Assembly (NCBI GenBank): GCA_944474755.1
Contig: OX104113.1
Coordinates: forward strand, 59,788,074 to 59,852,073
DNA: 64,000 bases
Direction of reading: 5' to 3'
Source: Limnoperna fortunei
Lineage: Eukaryota; Mollusca; Bivalvia; Mytilida; Modiolidae
Below, piece by piece: positions 1-12,100 of this stretch. The position numbers and the translations under genes were made by a program. Within the stretch, counting starts at the first letter, position 1; every line of letters begins with the position of its first letter. The notes beneath the pieces are model-generated. The model saw nothing but the letters and a program-made list of their open reading frames with translations, searched no databases and was not told the DNA's origin.

Positions 1-177
1 ATTTACCCAAAAATCTCCCATATTGTACTGCCTGAAAAATAAAATGAACTTCAAATGTCAGAGAAGTATTTATAATTATCAACATAATACTGGCAAAATT
101 TGGATATACATGTATTTGTTTAACTCGCTCAAATTTAAGCTCCCAATAATAAATAAAATATACTATGGCAAAAATTC

Positions 178-1563
178 ACAAGTGTGGACACAGAAAAATG
201 TCTCGCCTGCATTCCGCATCAGTAACGAAAATAAATTTTTTCATAAGCATTACGTAAATAGCATTAAATATCAGCAGCGGCCTGTATACGAAATATTGTC
301 ACCATACCATGCATAGTTACAGGGGAACAGCCGTAACCCAAAAACTTTAATGTAGTCGCTGGACCGTGAAATTGAGGTCAAGGTCAAGTGACACCTACCA
401 GACAGTCATGTACTAGTCATTAGCAACCTATATATCAAATATTGTCATCCTACCATGCGTGGTAACAGAGTAACTGCCGTAACCCAAAAACTGGACCGTG
501 AAATTGAGGTCAAGGTCAGGTGACACCTACCAGACAGTCATGTACTAGTCATCAGCAACCTATATACCAAATATTGTCATCCTACCATGCGTGGTTACAG
601 AGGAACTGTCGTAACCCAAAAACTTTAACGTAGTCGCTGGACCGTGAAATTGAGGTCAAGGTCAAGGTCAAGTGACACCTACCAGACAGTCATGTACTAG
701 TCATTAGCAACCTATATATCAAATATTGTCATCCTACCATGCGTGGTAACAGAGTAACTGCCGTAACCCAAAAACTGGACCGTGAAATTGAGGTCAAGGT
801 CAGGTGACACCTACCAGACAGTCATGTACTAGTCATCAGCAACCTATATACCAAATATTGTCATCCTACCATGCGTGGTTACAGAGGAACTGTCGTAACC
901 CAAAAACTTTAACGTAGTCGCTGGACCGTAAAATTGAGGTCAAGGTCAGGTGACACCTACCAGACAGTCATGTACTAGTCATCAGCAACCTATACACCAA
1001 ATATTGTCATCCTACCATGCATAGTTACAGAGGAACTGTCGTAACCCAAAAACTTTAACGTAGTCGCTGGACCATGAAATTGAGGTCAAGGTCAGGTGAC
1101 ACCTACCAGACAGTCATGTACTAGTCATCAGCAACCTATACACCAAATATTGTCATCCTACCATGCGTAGTTACAGAGGAACTGTCGTAACCCAAAAACT
1201 TTAACGTAGTCGCTGGACCGTGAAATTGAGGTCAAGGTCAGGTGACACCTACCAGACAGTCATGTACTAGTCATCAGCAACCTATACACCAAATATTGTC
1301 ATCCTACCATGCGTAGTTACAGAGGAACTGTCGTAACCCAAAAACTTTAACGTAGTCGCTGGACCGTGAAATTGAGGTCAAGGTCAGGTGACAGGTGACT
1401 GACTGGCAAGTACTCATCATAAGCTACCTCTGGGCCAAATTTGATGGACCTAGGGCTTGGGCTTACAAATATATGAAGCAAGATGTCAAGTGTTTACGCC
1501 GCCGCCGCCGGATTCCCATACATATGTCTTGCCTCCAGCGACGAAATCCAGGCGAGACAAAAA
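178..1563 (+). mobile_element. Family A minisatellite-bearing element, copy 1
   Basis: Non-coding dispersed element, matched end to end by the copy at 29663-30790. It opens with ACAAGTGTGGACAC and TGTCTCGCCTGC (199-210). The core is about eight tandem units of roughly 145 bp (about 340-1390), each carrying GAGGTCAAGGTCA. After the array come a GCC-triplet tract (1497-1512) and a terminal hairpin (1526-1558) ending GGCGAGAC then AAAAA. The 5' GTCTCGCCTG is the inverse of the 3' end. Some units lack about 12 bp around ACTTTAACGTAGTCG, so the array alternates long and short units. The architecture resembles non-autonomous Helitron-like or bivalve Pearl-type elements; that class assignment is inference. 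No protein is encoded. Confidence 0.8.
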
Positions 1564-1640
1564 CTGTTCAAATTAAATACACATTATTGGCTTATGCAAC
1601 AGATTTTGACACAGAGCATATCATATTTATAATACATTAA

Positions 1641-2163
1641 TTACTACTTAAGATGAAGAAGAAATATTTTAATTATGATTCTTGTCTCTAGGTTGGATCG
1701 AATTGTCTAAAGAAATGATTTTAATGAATCAATATAGTTTCTGATTTTACAGAATCAACTAAGTATACTTGATTAAATGTTGTTATATTTTCCATGTATG
1801 TGTCAACAAATACTGCACTCAACTAGTTACTTTCAGTTTCCATAACAAATTAGGATGTCAGATAAAATCACTGCTTGACTAATATGTAAAGTATGCTTTA
1901 CTGACGATTTTTATTGTTCATAGTTTCTATCTATTTTAATAATAATAGCCAGAATGCCAAAACATTAGAAAAATAGTCATTAAATTACATCAACTTCTAT
2001 CAGATTTGTGTTTATTATACATGTACATGTAGATCTTGACTTGCTGATCAATTATAAGATTTTTCTCTAGTGTAGAAAAAAATATTTCTTGGCACTAGTA
2101 ATATGAAGTTCTCTGCAGTTGATTAGTTAAAAATAATGTCATACTATAAAATAATAACATCAT
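1641..2163. other. Intergenic, no feature seen
   Basis: AT-rich unique-looking sequence between family A copy 1 and the first SINE. No ORF with recognisable homology, no tandem repeat and no clear palindrome was seen. Confidence 0.5.
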
Positions 2164-2178
2164 ACACAAAACAACTTG

Positions 2179-2442
2179 GGGCCTCGGTGGCAGAGTGGTC
2201 AAGGTAGTTCGTCTATTATTGATCACGTGGTCTGCCAACACCGAGATTGCGGGTTCGATTCTCACTGCAGGCAGGGTGTACTCGACTCCAATCTTAATTG
2301 ACAAGAATTGCCAGTTTTCCTACCGCAGGTCGGGGGTTCTCTCCGGGTACTCCGGCTTCCTCCCCAATAAAAACTGGACGCAATGAAATAGCTGAAAAAT
2401 TGCTGAAAGTGGCATTAAAACACCATTCAAACAAACAAACAA
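2179..2442 (+). mobile_element. tRNA-derived SINE, copy 1
   Basis: The head resembles a Ser/Leu-type tRNA gene: an A-box-like TGGCAGAGTGG at 2188-2198 and a B-box-like GGTTCGATTC at 2252-2261. A conserved body follows (TACCGCAGGTCGGGGGTTCT region), and the tail is (AAAC)n. It is flanked by a perfect 15-bp target-site duplication, ACACAAAACAACTTG, at 2164-2178 and 2443-2457, which fixes both ends. It is non-autonomous and would be mobilised by a LINE reverse transcriptase. Related copies lie at 27847-28093 (-), 28785-29050, 38974-39218 and, as fragments, near 6983 and 60797. Confidence 0.93.
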
Positions 2443-2458
2443 ACACAAAACAACTTGA

Positions 2459-2818
2459 CTTAAAATTCCATTATTTAACCATCTCAATTGGAGAAATCCA
2501 ATATTCTAATATGACGTGCTTTAAAGGCTTTGAGACCACAACTGTGGTAAGAAAATGATTTATATATGAGCAACACGCACTGAGGAGGGCATGTTTTAAA
2601 GGGCTGTTACAATTACAGAACTGTAACTCCCACCCGAAAGCTATTGCATATGACGTATAATCCTTATAAATAGCGACACGCCCTATAATTACCGGTATCC
2701 GTTGCAATATACTAGTATTGTGTGTTACATTGACGGAACACCCATTTATGGTGGAAATGATGTTTTCTATAAGGTACAAAAATATTATATATGTACTGTT
2801 ATTGTCCTATTAGAATAA
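2459..2818. other. Intergenic, no feature seen
   Basis: Short stretch between the SINE and the next palindrome. The short open frames have no recognisable family. Confidence 0.4.
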
Positions 2819-2976
2819 AAATAATTCACGGAGGCTGTGGTTTATCATTGTTTTACAAAGGGATGACCATTTATGTCGTTATTTAATCCCTTGCTTTTGC
2901 TCGGGATAAAATAATACAACATAAATGGTCACCCTGTTGTAAAACAATGATAAACCACAGCCTGCGTGAATTATTT
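2819..2976. repeat. Palindromic mini-element P1
   Basis: Two inverted arms of about 65 bp around a short centre near 2895. The left arm opens AATTCACGGAGGCTGTGG (2823); the right arm closes with CCACAGCCTGCGTGAATT (2972). The arms match at most positions. It looks like a foldback MITE with no coding capacity. Confidence 0.85.
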
Positions 2977-4225
2977 CTTAAATCACACCAATGTTAGATC
3001 CTATATCTCTCTCTCTCTCTTTTAAAGTGTTCACGAAAATTGATAGGTACTTGTACATGTAGATCTTAAAATAGAAGCATTATTGGTCCTGTCAGATTTT
3101 CTCCATCTATAATGGTAAAAGATATTAGACAGTTATATAAATGTACTTTTAATCCATGTTCTGTTTTTTCCAATAATGGCAATGTTAGTTGGTATTTGGT
3201 GAAGAAAATATAGAACTCTACGGATGATTCCGGACAACTTTGGCTTAAATTTGCTTATAAATTTCAAAAGCAGCATTATTATGGTCAAAAGATGGCAATA
3301 GCTACATGTGACCTATGGTCCAGGTAAGCTAGAGAGAAGAGAAAAGTTGCATATTTAGATATTTTCAAGGAAAAAGTCATTGTTATACTTAGATCAAAAT
3401 TATTACACTGAAATTTGTCATTTTTCAGTTACTTTTAAATTTGTCACATCAACAATCAACAGTTCTTTTTTAAGTATAAAGCAATGCATAGTCACTCTTG
3501 TTCTATAAGAGTACAGTTTCAATGAAATTAACATTATAACAAAGAAACTTACTGACAAAATAAATATTTCCTGTTTTCTTACCAGAAGAAATCAATACAT
3601 ACCTTTGAAACTAATGAAATGTAAGGATAAGGCAGACCTACATATACATGTACTACTTGGGGATTATCACCGTTCACAGTACTTATAAACCTTGAATTTT
3701 GATCTTTTTAATTAAAGAACCTATCCACAATATTATTTTTAAATAAAAAATATTGTGTGGGTGAACTTAACAGATGGAGTGATATTTGTTACAATCTAAA
3801 TATAAGGTCATCAAAAATTGTAAACAAGACATTAGTGTACAAAAATGTAAATTTAATAACCTGTGAAATTTCAAGATATCCAAGATCAATCATGTCAATA
3901 AAATAACTAGAAATACTTTGTCTAATAAAAAATCGTTGAAGACATGAATTCAAGATTTTTTAAAACTAAGTTAATCATGTTAAATATCTTTCGTAACTGG
4001 ATGAGATTTAAAATAGTAAGATTAAAAACTATTCTATAATGCTTGTTCAACAATTGTGTTGAACAATTAAATTTCTTTAAATATAATAATACACTTTAAT
4101 TTCCTCTGGACATTTTAAAATTGCATTTGCCATACTAGTACATAAATATTCATTTTATGATTTACAAAGCGGCCATAAATTTAAAAATAATAGGACATTA
4201 AATGGCTCATTAAATGATACTCCAG
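2977..4225. other. Intergenic, only a CT microsatellite
   Basis: AT-rich sequence. A short (CT)n run lies at about 3006-3021. Nothing else recognisable was found. Confidence 0.5.
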
Positions 4226-5115
4226 CCACATGGTATTGTTTTTAACATTCGTGAACACATTTAACTGAACCACATGGTATTGTTTTTAACATTCGTGAAC
4301 ACATTTTACAGAACCACATGGTATTGTTTTTAACATTCGTGAACACATTTTACTGAACTACATTGTATTGTTTGTAACATTTGTGGTCCACACATTTTTC
4401 TGAACCACATGGTATTGTTTTTAACACTTGTGGACACATTTTACTGAACCACATGGTATTGTTTTTAACATTTGTGGACACATTTTACTGAACCACATGG
4501 TATTGTTTTTAACATTTGTGAACACATTTTACTGAACCACATGGTATTGTTTATAACATTTGTGGACACATTTTACTTCGCCACATGGTATTGTTTTTAA
4601 CATTTGTGGACACATTTTACTTCGCCACATGGTATTGTTTTTAACATTTGTGGACACATTTTACTTCGCCACATGGTATTGTTTTTAACATTTGTGAACA
4701 CATTTTACTGAACCACATGGTATTGTTTTTAACATTTGTGAACACATTTTACTGAACCACATGGTATTGTTTTTAACATTTGTGAACACATTTTACTGAA
4801 CCACATGGTATTGTTTATAACATTTGTGGACACATTTTACTTCGCCACATGGTATTGTTTTTAACATTTGTGGACACATTTTACTTCGCCACATGGTATT
4901 GTTTTTAACATTTGTGGACACATTTTACTTCGCCACATGGTATTGTTTTTAACATTTGTGAACACATTTTACTGAACCACATGGTATTGTTTTTAACATT
5001 TGTGAACACATTTTACTGAACCACATGGTATTGTTTTTAACATTTGTGAACACATTTTACTGAACCACATGGTATTGTTTTAACATTTGTGGACACATTT
5101 TACTTTGCCACATGG
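4226..5115 (+). repeat. 44-bp minisatellite array
   Basis: About 20 tandem copies of a 44-bp unit starting CCACATGGTATTGTTTTTAA. Two unit types alternate, ending in ACTGAA or ACTTCG. The middle of the array has a higher-order period of about 264 bp (six units): the variant carrying GTTTATAACATTTGTGG recurs at about 4539 and 4803. It is intergenic, upstream of WDR73. Confidence 0.92.
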
Positions 5116-5577
5116 CAATTCTACTTTCGTTTATCCATTGACAAAATTACTCAACCTAGCGTGCTTACATGAACCATCTGTAAAGCCCTACCATAGCCAT
5201 TTAATTTGAATACAGTAATTAATTTTACACAATAAAATTGATTTTTCTTTGATGTAACACCTGTAGTACCCACACTGAACCTCAATATACACACAAATAA
5301 TCTTATTATTAAAGACACATGACAAGTGTTACTGATCTTCAAAAAGTAAATCATTTTAGAAAGTGAAATGTGTATTCCGTTTGATGTAAAGCGATTATTT
5401 ACAGACGACAAACATTTAACGAAAAACTGACAAATTTATGATTAAAAATTCGTTGCCATTACATTTTTTGCTACCTCAGCCGATCGCAAAAATATGAACT
5501 CGCATTTTTTTAGGGGGTCCCCGAATCGCAATAATAAATGCATGCAATAATTTTCGAATTTACAGTATTATTAAATC

Positions 5578-5940
5578 CTTTTTGCTACAAGAGATAATAG
5601 TACATGTATATGTAAACAACATATTCACCAATATACATCATTTGCGAAAAGTTTCACTGGAACCACTAGATAGCCAACATACTCCATAATCCATAAGGAT
5701 TAACATACAGCTTGGGAAAATAGTCCCACAACAAATACATATATATTTCTTTTAATTACATTTGCTACAAGAGATACTGTACATGTATATGTAAACAACA
5801 TATTCTTCCAATATACTAGTACATCATTTGCAAAGCAAACAGTTTCACTGGAACCCATAGATAGCCAATGCAACGTCCTCCATAATCCATAAGGCTTAAC
5901 ATACAGCTTGGGAAACAGTCCCACAACAAATACATGAATA
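5578..5940 (+). repeat. Imperfect tandem duplication, about 180 bp
   Basis: Two adjacent copies, about 5578-5750 and 5756-5940. Both begin near TTGCTACAAGAGATA and end near CCCACAACAAATACAT. They differ by substitutions and small indels. Confidence 0.8.
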
Positions 5941-8900
5941 TTGTTAAGATAATTAAATATACATGTAAACTATTCATACACTGTCAGGAAATATATAATT
6001 TATTTGTACAAGTCTTAGAAAAGAATATAAATGCAAGATATGCCCTTATTATTAGTATTATAAAATTCTCTGGGTTTAAATTAAAGGAGCATAACTTTTA
6101 GAAAAAAAAGGATCTACATGCACATAGCATGTCCTAATTAATAACAATATTTTTATGAAATTCTGAAGTGAGGTTTCATAGAATGTGCACTGACAAGAAC
6201 ATGACTGATGGATGAATGTGTCAAAAACATATATACATGTAAATACTCCCAGCAAATGTGTTGGATTGTAAAAATACATGTATAATAACAAACAGTTATT
6301 TAACTAACAGAATTGCTGATCTGAGATTGTTCTTAAAATCTTTAATTAATAATGTACAACAACCAATAAATCAACAACTGAATTATAGTAATTGTAGTAA
6401 CTTGCTTGTGACCCAATCTTTTTTTCTCTCTGTTGCTGTTTTATCTTCTTAAATTGCACCATTACTTTGAGAAGACATAAAAATGGATAACTGTTTAGTG
6501 TTAGAATTTAAATTCATATCAGAGATATGGATACATTTTTCATTAATGGAATTAGTGCCCTATGTTTGCAAAAAGCAATGGGCACTTTTCAAATTCAAAG
6601 GGCAGTTTAGTGCGATTGATGGGCACTCCATCCTATGCTTCTCATTAGACAGTTCCTCTGCAGAAGTTATAATTTTAAAAATATATCACTCCTACTAGTA
6701 TTTCTGAGGTTGATAGGGAAAAGTACATGTAAGGGTAGAATAGAGAGAAGTAGTGGGACAATATGGAAAATTGCCTCATAGTTATAATTATTATGCCACA
6801 AAAATCATGGTTTTTAATTTAATTTAGCAAACTTCATAGCACACTTCCTTTCAATTTTCAGTATTCAAGAACAAAAAAGTTGTATTCACTCATCTGTCTT
6901 CTTTTTTTAAATATAAATACATTTTGTTACATATTCAATATATTCCCATATTAACTGACAATGTTTGCTAATTTTCTTACAGAAGGTAAAGGGATTCCAA
7001 ATAAAAACAGGTTGCCACAATATAGCAAAAAAATGCTAAAAGTAGCATTAAACCCGATTCAAACAAACAAACAAACAAAAAAACAAAAGACTGTGTGTTG
7101 TAAGGGTTTAGGAGTCTCATCTGTTAATAACATATCAATACAAATGTAATTGACCTACATAAAATAAAGATTGGAGTACAATCCAGCTCGATACCTCAGT
7201 TTTCACAGGCATATGATCAATAGTACCTTGCCACTGAGGAAGTCTGTCGACAAAATTGCTTGTTGCTTAAGTTCACTTCTCCACCATGACAAATCATGAC
7301 AATTAGCATATTCTAACAATGAGACAGAAACATTATGGAGCAGTGACCTGATCGATAAAAGGTATGCAGATTTTGTGAATTTTTTTTTTTGTTGTGTTAG
7401 ATTACGGTCTAGCACATACTGAAATCTGTGCTGGATATTTTTTTCCATGGGCTACAATCACTCATGCAGAAAATAGGTGTTAATCAAGATGTTTATTAAA
7501 CAATGCATGTGTCTGTATTTATGACCACCCTTTATATATAGTTAAAATTAAAACTTGGCAATACACACATGGTTTCAGAAATAAAACCTGGAAATTTTTA
7601 TACACTGTCAGAACGTTGAAAATCTGCCAGACCAAGCAAAATTTTGGCAGACACTCAATTTTAATTAATGTTGAGACTTTTTAAACAGTTTTTTTGCCAG
7701 ACATTCTGTCAGCTTACTTTACAACCATATTAAACAATAAAATTGCCCTGTCAAGTCCTGTACATTTGTTGAAGAATGATTAAAACAAGTTCAATCAGGT
7801 GTATCATAATATCATAACTCATGAGATTAGTTGTAAACATTAACCTTGAATCTTTACATGAAAAATGGGAAACTGTCACTGGGAGTAAAGTTTGCTTATT
7901 TTTAGTGTATATTAAAATTGTTTCATCTTCTCATCATCATAATATTCTTTTCATTTTCATAATCATAAAAATAATTTTTTTATATGTACTTGACGCTTGA
8001 CTAAAGACAAGGTAGACTTAAACACTATTCCAAGCATTACCTCATTAACTTACATGTAATTTTCAAATGTTACAGAGCAATCAGCGTGCTTTTTCAATTT
8101 TTCTTCATACCATCAAAAAACATCTTGCTAGGCCTAAATCAAAGTTAATGTACTGAAAACTATTCATCGGCAATTGAAAAGCAAGAAAGGATTAAAATCG
8201 TGACAAACAGACATGGAAGGGATTAAAATTTGTGCCATACAGTGTAAAAAAGATTATAAATATGTCTTACTTATCAGTTATTTCTTATATGTGTACATCT
8301 GGTACATGCGTGTGTACAAAATATTACCTTACTAAAAAAATTCTATTACTAGTCACTGTTAGTTGTATGCTCTAAATCAGAGCATCAAAATTTAAAATAT
8401 ACTGTATATTGTATTAGCGAGTGTTGGCAGTTTTAGGCTGCATCAAATTATATCTATGCATATGTATCCATTTTGGTTCATGAAACCCCTTACCACTTAA
8501 TTATGTATTAATTTTATTAATGCCAATAATCATTTCTATTTATAAAAAACTACAATCAGTTGTGTCACATGTTAAAACAAACTGTCACTGTTATGTTTGT
8601 AACCCATGTACTTATTTAGTACATTACTGAATGCACGGTTAATTCTTCGCTTTTATTACACTAATTGCACAGTGCCGTATAATTTTTAAAGCAATATAAA
8701 GTATTTCAAATTCGAAACAAATATGAAGTATATTTATATCTATACTATAATGTATTTCGTTGAGCAATGCTGAGAGTTATGTATGTAGCTCTAAACATTA
8801 TGTATTAAGGTACAAAATAATCTTTAGATAATTTATCATAAAAATGTAATTTTTGTGTGTAGGAATTCCTTATTACATTATTTATTTGCTGATACTAGAC

Positions 8901-9100
8901 ACAGACGTTATTATGTATTATGATAATTTGTTCGATAATAGAGTTTTTTTTACAAATACGCTGAAATTAAAAAGGTTGTAGCATAAATAAATCTTATTGT
9001 CCAAAAAACAAATACTTATACAGTTACTTTTAGCTCTTTCGAGAGATTTTACCTTGTTTTCCACGGGTGCCGGTAGAAATTTAAGGAATCGCGTTCAACT
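5941..9100. other. Intergenic upstream of WDR73
   Basis: Mostly unique AT-rich DNA. A diverged half-copy of palindrome P2 lies at about 5978-6040 (CACTGTCAGGAAATATA followed by TTTATTTGTAC). A 3' SINE fragment with an (AAAC)n tail lies at about 6983-7080. No gene was recognised. Confidence 0.5.
6983..7080 (+). mobile_element. SINE 3' fragment
   Basis: Diverged version of the SINE 3' end: AATAAAAACAGG, then a remnant of the GCTGAAAAATTGC segment, AAAGTAGCATTAAA, and ATTCAAACAAACAAAC. The tRNA-like head is missing. Confidence 0.65.
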
Positions 9101-9110
9101 GGAAGCTCTG

Positions 9111-9117
9111 TATAAAT
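9111..9117 (+). promoter_or_regulatory. Candidate TATA element for WDR73
   Basis: TATAAAT lies 81 bp before the proposed start codon. The spacing would allow a short 5' UTR. In DNA this AT-rich such a match can arise by chance. Confidence 0.3.
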
Positions 9118-9197
9118 GGGTGTATATTTAAAAACGGAGAGATGACTTTTTAAAACAACTTTAAAACCAATTTCGGACAGAGCATCACTCCAACAGG

Positions 9198-12100
9198 ATG
9201 GATTCGGATGAAGAATGGCTATTTGACTCGGTTAAAAAGTACGACAATTTTCTGTCATTATCAGGATACACAAAATTTAAGATAAAAATACATGCATAAA
9301 TTAGAGGCTTTTACTTGTCAATTCAAATATTTGACTTGAAACGTAATACTATTATACTGTACATGTACATGTACAGTAGTTATTTTAAAAATGCAATACT
9401 GTATATGTCCTGGGCATATTTAGTTTTTTTCAGTTACATTTGTAGTTGATATGATGCGTTACATTTGTAGTTGATATGATGCGCATGATTGCTTTATGTA
9501 CATTATCACGTTAGCTAATTTGTATGTTTTACCAGAATTCGGTTTGGTTCACATCTGATCTGTTTCATTCGGATACAAACCTGTTGTTTTGCCCCAGTAA
9601 TTTTTTAGAAACAAATTTTTTATGATGCTCTCACAGGCGTTTGGGTACCAATATTGTATTTGTCTTTGCCATTCAATATCCTGTTTTCTGTTTTTATACC
9701 ACAGACCTATCCCAACTACGTATGTCTCAATTTTAAAATGGAAATTTGGAAATTATCCTATTTTTAAAAAAGAAATGAAAGCTTTATATTTAAGGTTTGA
9801 ATACTCGTTTTATTTTTGCATGAAAAGAATGTAAATACGTATAGAAAAAATGCAACTTTTGTTCATGAAACCCTATAGCACCAATAGTAATTATTTTATA
9901 GACACAATAAATTCTCTTCCTCCCCCCCCCCCCATCTTATGATCATAAATGCAGTAGCATCATCAGCTTTACCCCAGTTTGGTTGAAGTCATGGTATACA
10001 GAAAAAGAAAATCGGCTTTTTCATGACAAATAAGTATACTTTTACAATAAAATGAGTACATTTTTATTATGTTTTAATAACTTGTAAATATGTGTCTGTT
10101 ATTTTTCTTATAACATATTTATTGTTAGTTCTATTGGCATGAAAACAGATCACTTTCTGAATTTCTGCTGAGAAATGACCTATGAGAGACCCAACCATGG
10201 GAGAAATGACCAGAATCCTTCCTGTAATCCCAGTTAAACTGACGTCTCATTTCAAAAAAAATGTTTTACCTACATGTATCCTTGTATCAAATCAAAACTG
10301 GAATAATTACGCTTATTTTGCCACACTTTCATGATTGGTTATGAAAACGCAATAAATGCAGTATACAATTAACTTTAGAAAATGGCAGGATTTACAATTT
10401 TTGTGGTCCCCATAAAATCTCTAAATATTGAATACATTTTGGTTGATAAATGCACTTTTGTTCTTTAAATTTATCTAAAATGAGTTTTGAACAATTTCAT
10501 GTTATTCTTGTGGTTTGTATTGAAGAAGTAATTTTAAACAGTGATATGTTTAAACTCTATATACATGTATAATATAAATTAGTTATCCAGAAAACAAAAT
10601 ATTTTAAATAGAATTGATATGCATGAAGAATTCTCCATTTTTTTGGAGAAAAGAAACCTAAATAAATCTTTCTGAAATCTTTATATAATATTCAAATCAA
10701 TTGACAGACTTAGAAATATACAATATTCGTCCATTGTCAGAAAATATACAGTTTATTTGTATGGGCCTTAGAAATAGGTAGAAATGCGAGGCTCTGCCGA
10801 GCATTCTTACCTATTTCTCTACCAGTACAAATAAACTAAATATTTTCTGACAATGTACTCATATTGATTTTATTCTGTAAACAGAAAATTCACTTTATAC
10901 TAATGAAAAACATGAACAAGTGCACTTCCAGCTGCTTGTTGACTAGAGATTTTCGGCAGGTATTCGAATGATAGCCTGATGTCACAAACAAATATTGTAT
11001 TCGACAACATGTTGTAAACCAGAACTGAATACAAAAAATCGCTAGGAGTAAGGACAAGGGTACCAGGAGCTGATGTCATTATTTACAAATAAAACTTTGC
11101 TTTATTCATAGGGTTGTTATAGGATTAAACACTGGGGTTTAGGAAATTATCAATGTGTAAACTCTGGTGACTCACTAAATTTACTCATTGATAATTTCCT
11201 AAAACCCAGTGTTTAATCCGTATAATTCTGTGAAATAATCGTTGCGATTATTAAAACAGCAAAAACAGCTACAGAAACCCAACTAGACCTCAAAACGTAC
11301 CTAGGCCGGAACGAGAATGATATGCAAAACATAGTACCAAAGGAATCATGGTTTTGTAGATATTGATAGGAAAAAAACAAAATGAAAATATTTCATTTGA
11401 AATCTCAATCAATTTAATTGAAAATCAATGGGGCATAGAAAACATTGTCCCCTCTCCCTGATGAAACTCGAGGAGGACGCCATCTTGTTTACATTGGATA
11501 CTGAAAGTAGTCCACTCAATCAATGGAAATATTGATATATCAATTATCTGAGAAGACGCCATTTAATTGTTTTTATCCAATCAAAGCACTTAATATAAAT
11601 ACATTACTGCATGAAAAGAATTATATATGTATTAGTGAAGCGGTAGTTACAGAATAAAATTAATTTCTGGTCACTAGTGAATTTGCAATTATCAATAGTT
11701 CATTGGTCTAAAATAATAACGTCATAATAACAAATAAGGACAACATAAACAAGACAATTTCAATTTATAGCATATTCAAGTCATGACCATAAAATTGGGA
11801 CTATGAGAATTAGTACTTCATTTGGCAAATTTACTACTACTAATATCTGAAAGCCAGAATCTGAATCTTACAATAGTACTCTTGGATTATCAGATTTCTG
11901 CAATCTTGATAGATAAATTATGGAATTTTAAGTCCAAGCTTTTATCTCGATTAGTGAAATCCAACAATCCACTTTCATCAATTTAAAATCCTATATTGCT
12001 CTTTTTATGAATATTTTTTATTTTTTCTATTTTTTTTAGTTATAAGAATCTTTTTATGTATGACCTTCAGCATCCTGTCACATGTTTCGACTGGATAGGT

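Noticed and set aside
9908..9925. Poly-C run as a regulatory or G-quadruplex signal
   Set aside because: Mononucleotide run also seen near 44265 and 44757 in repeats; nothing around it supports a function.
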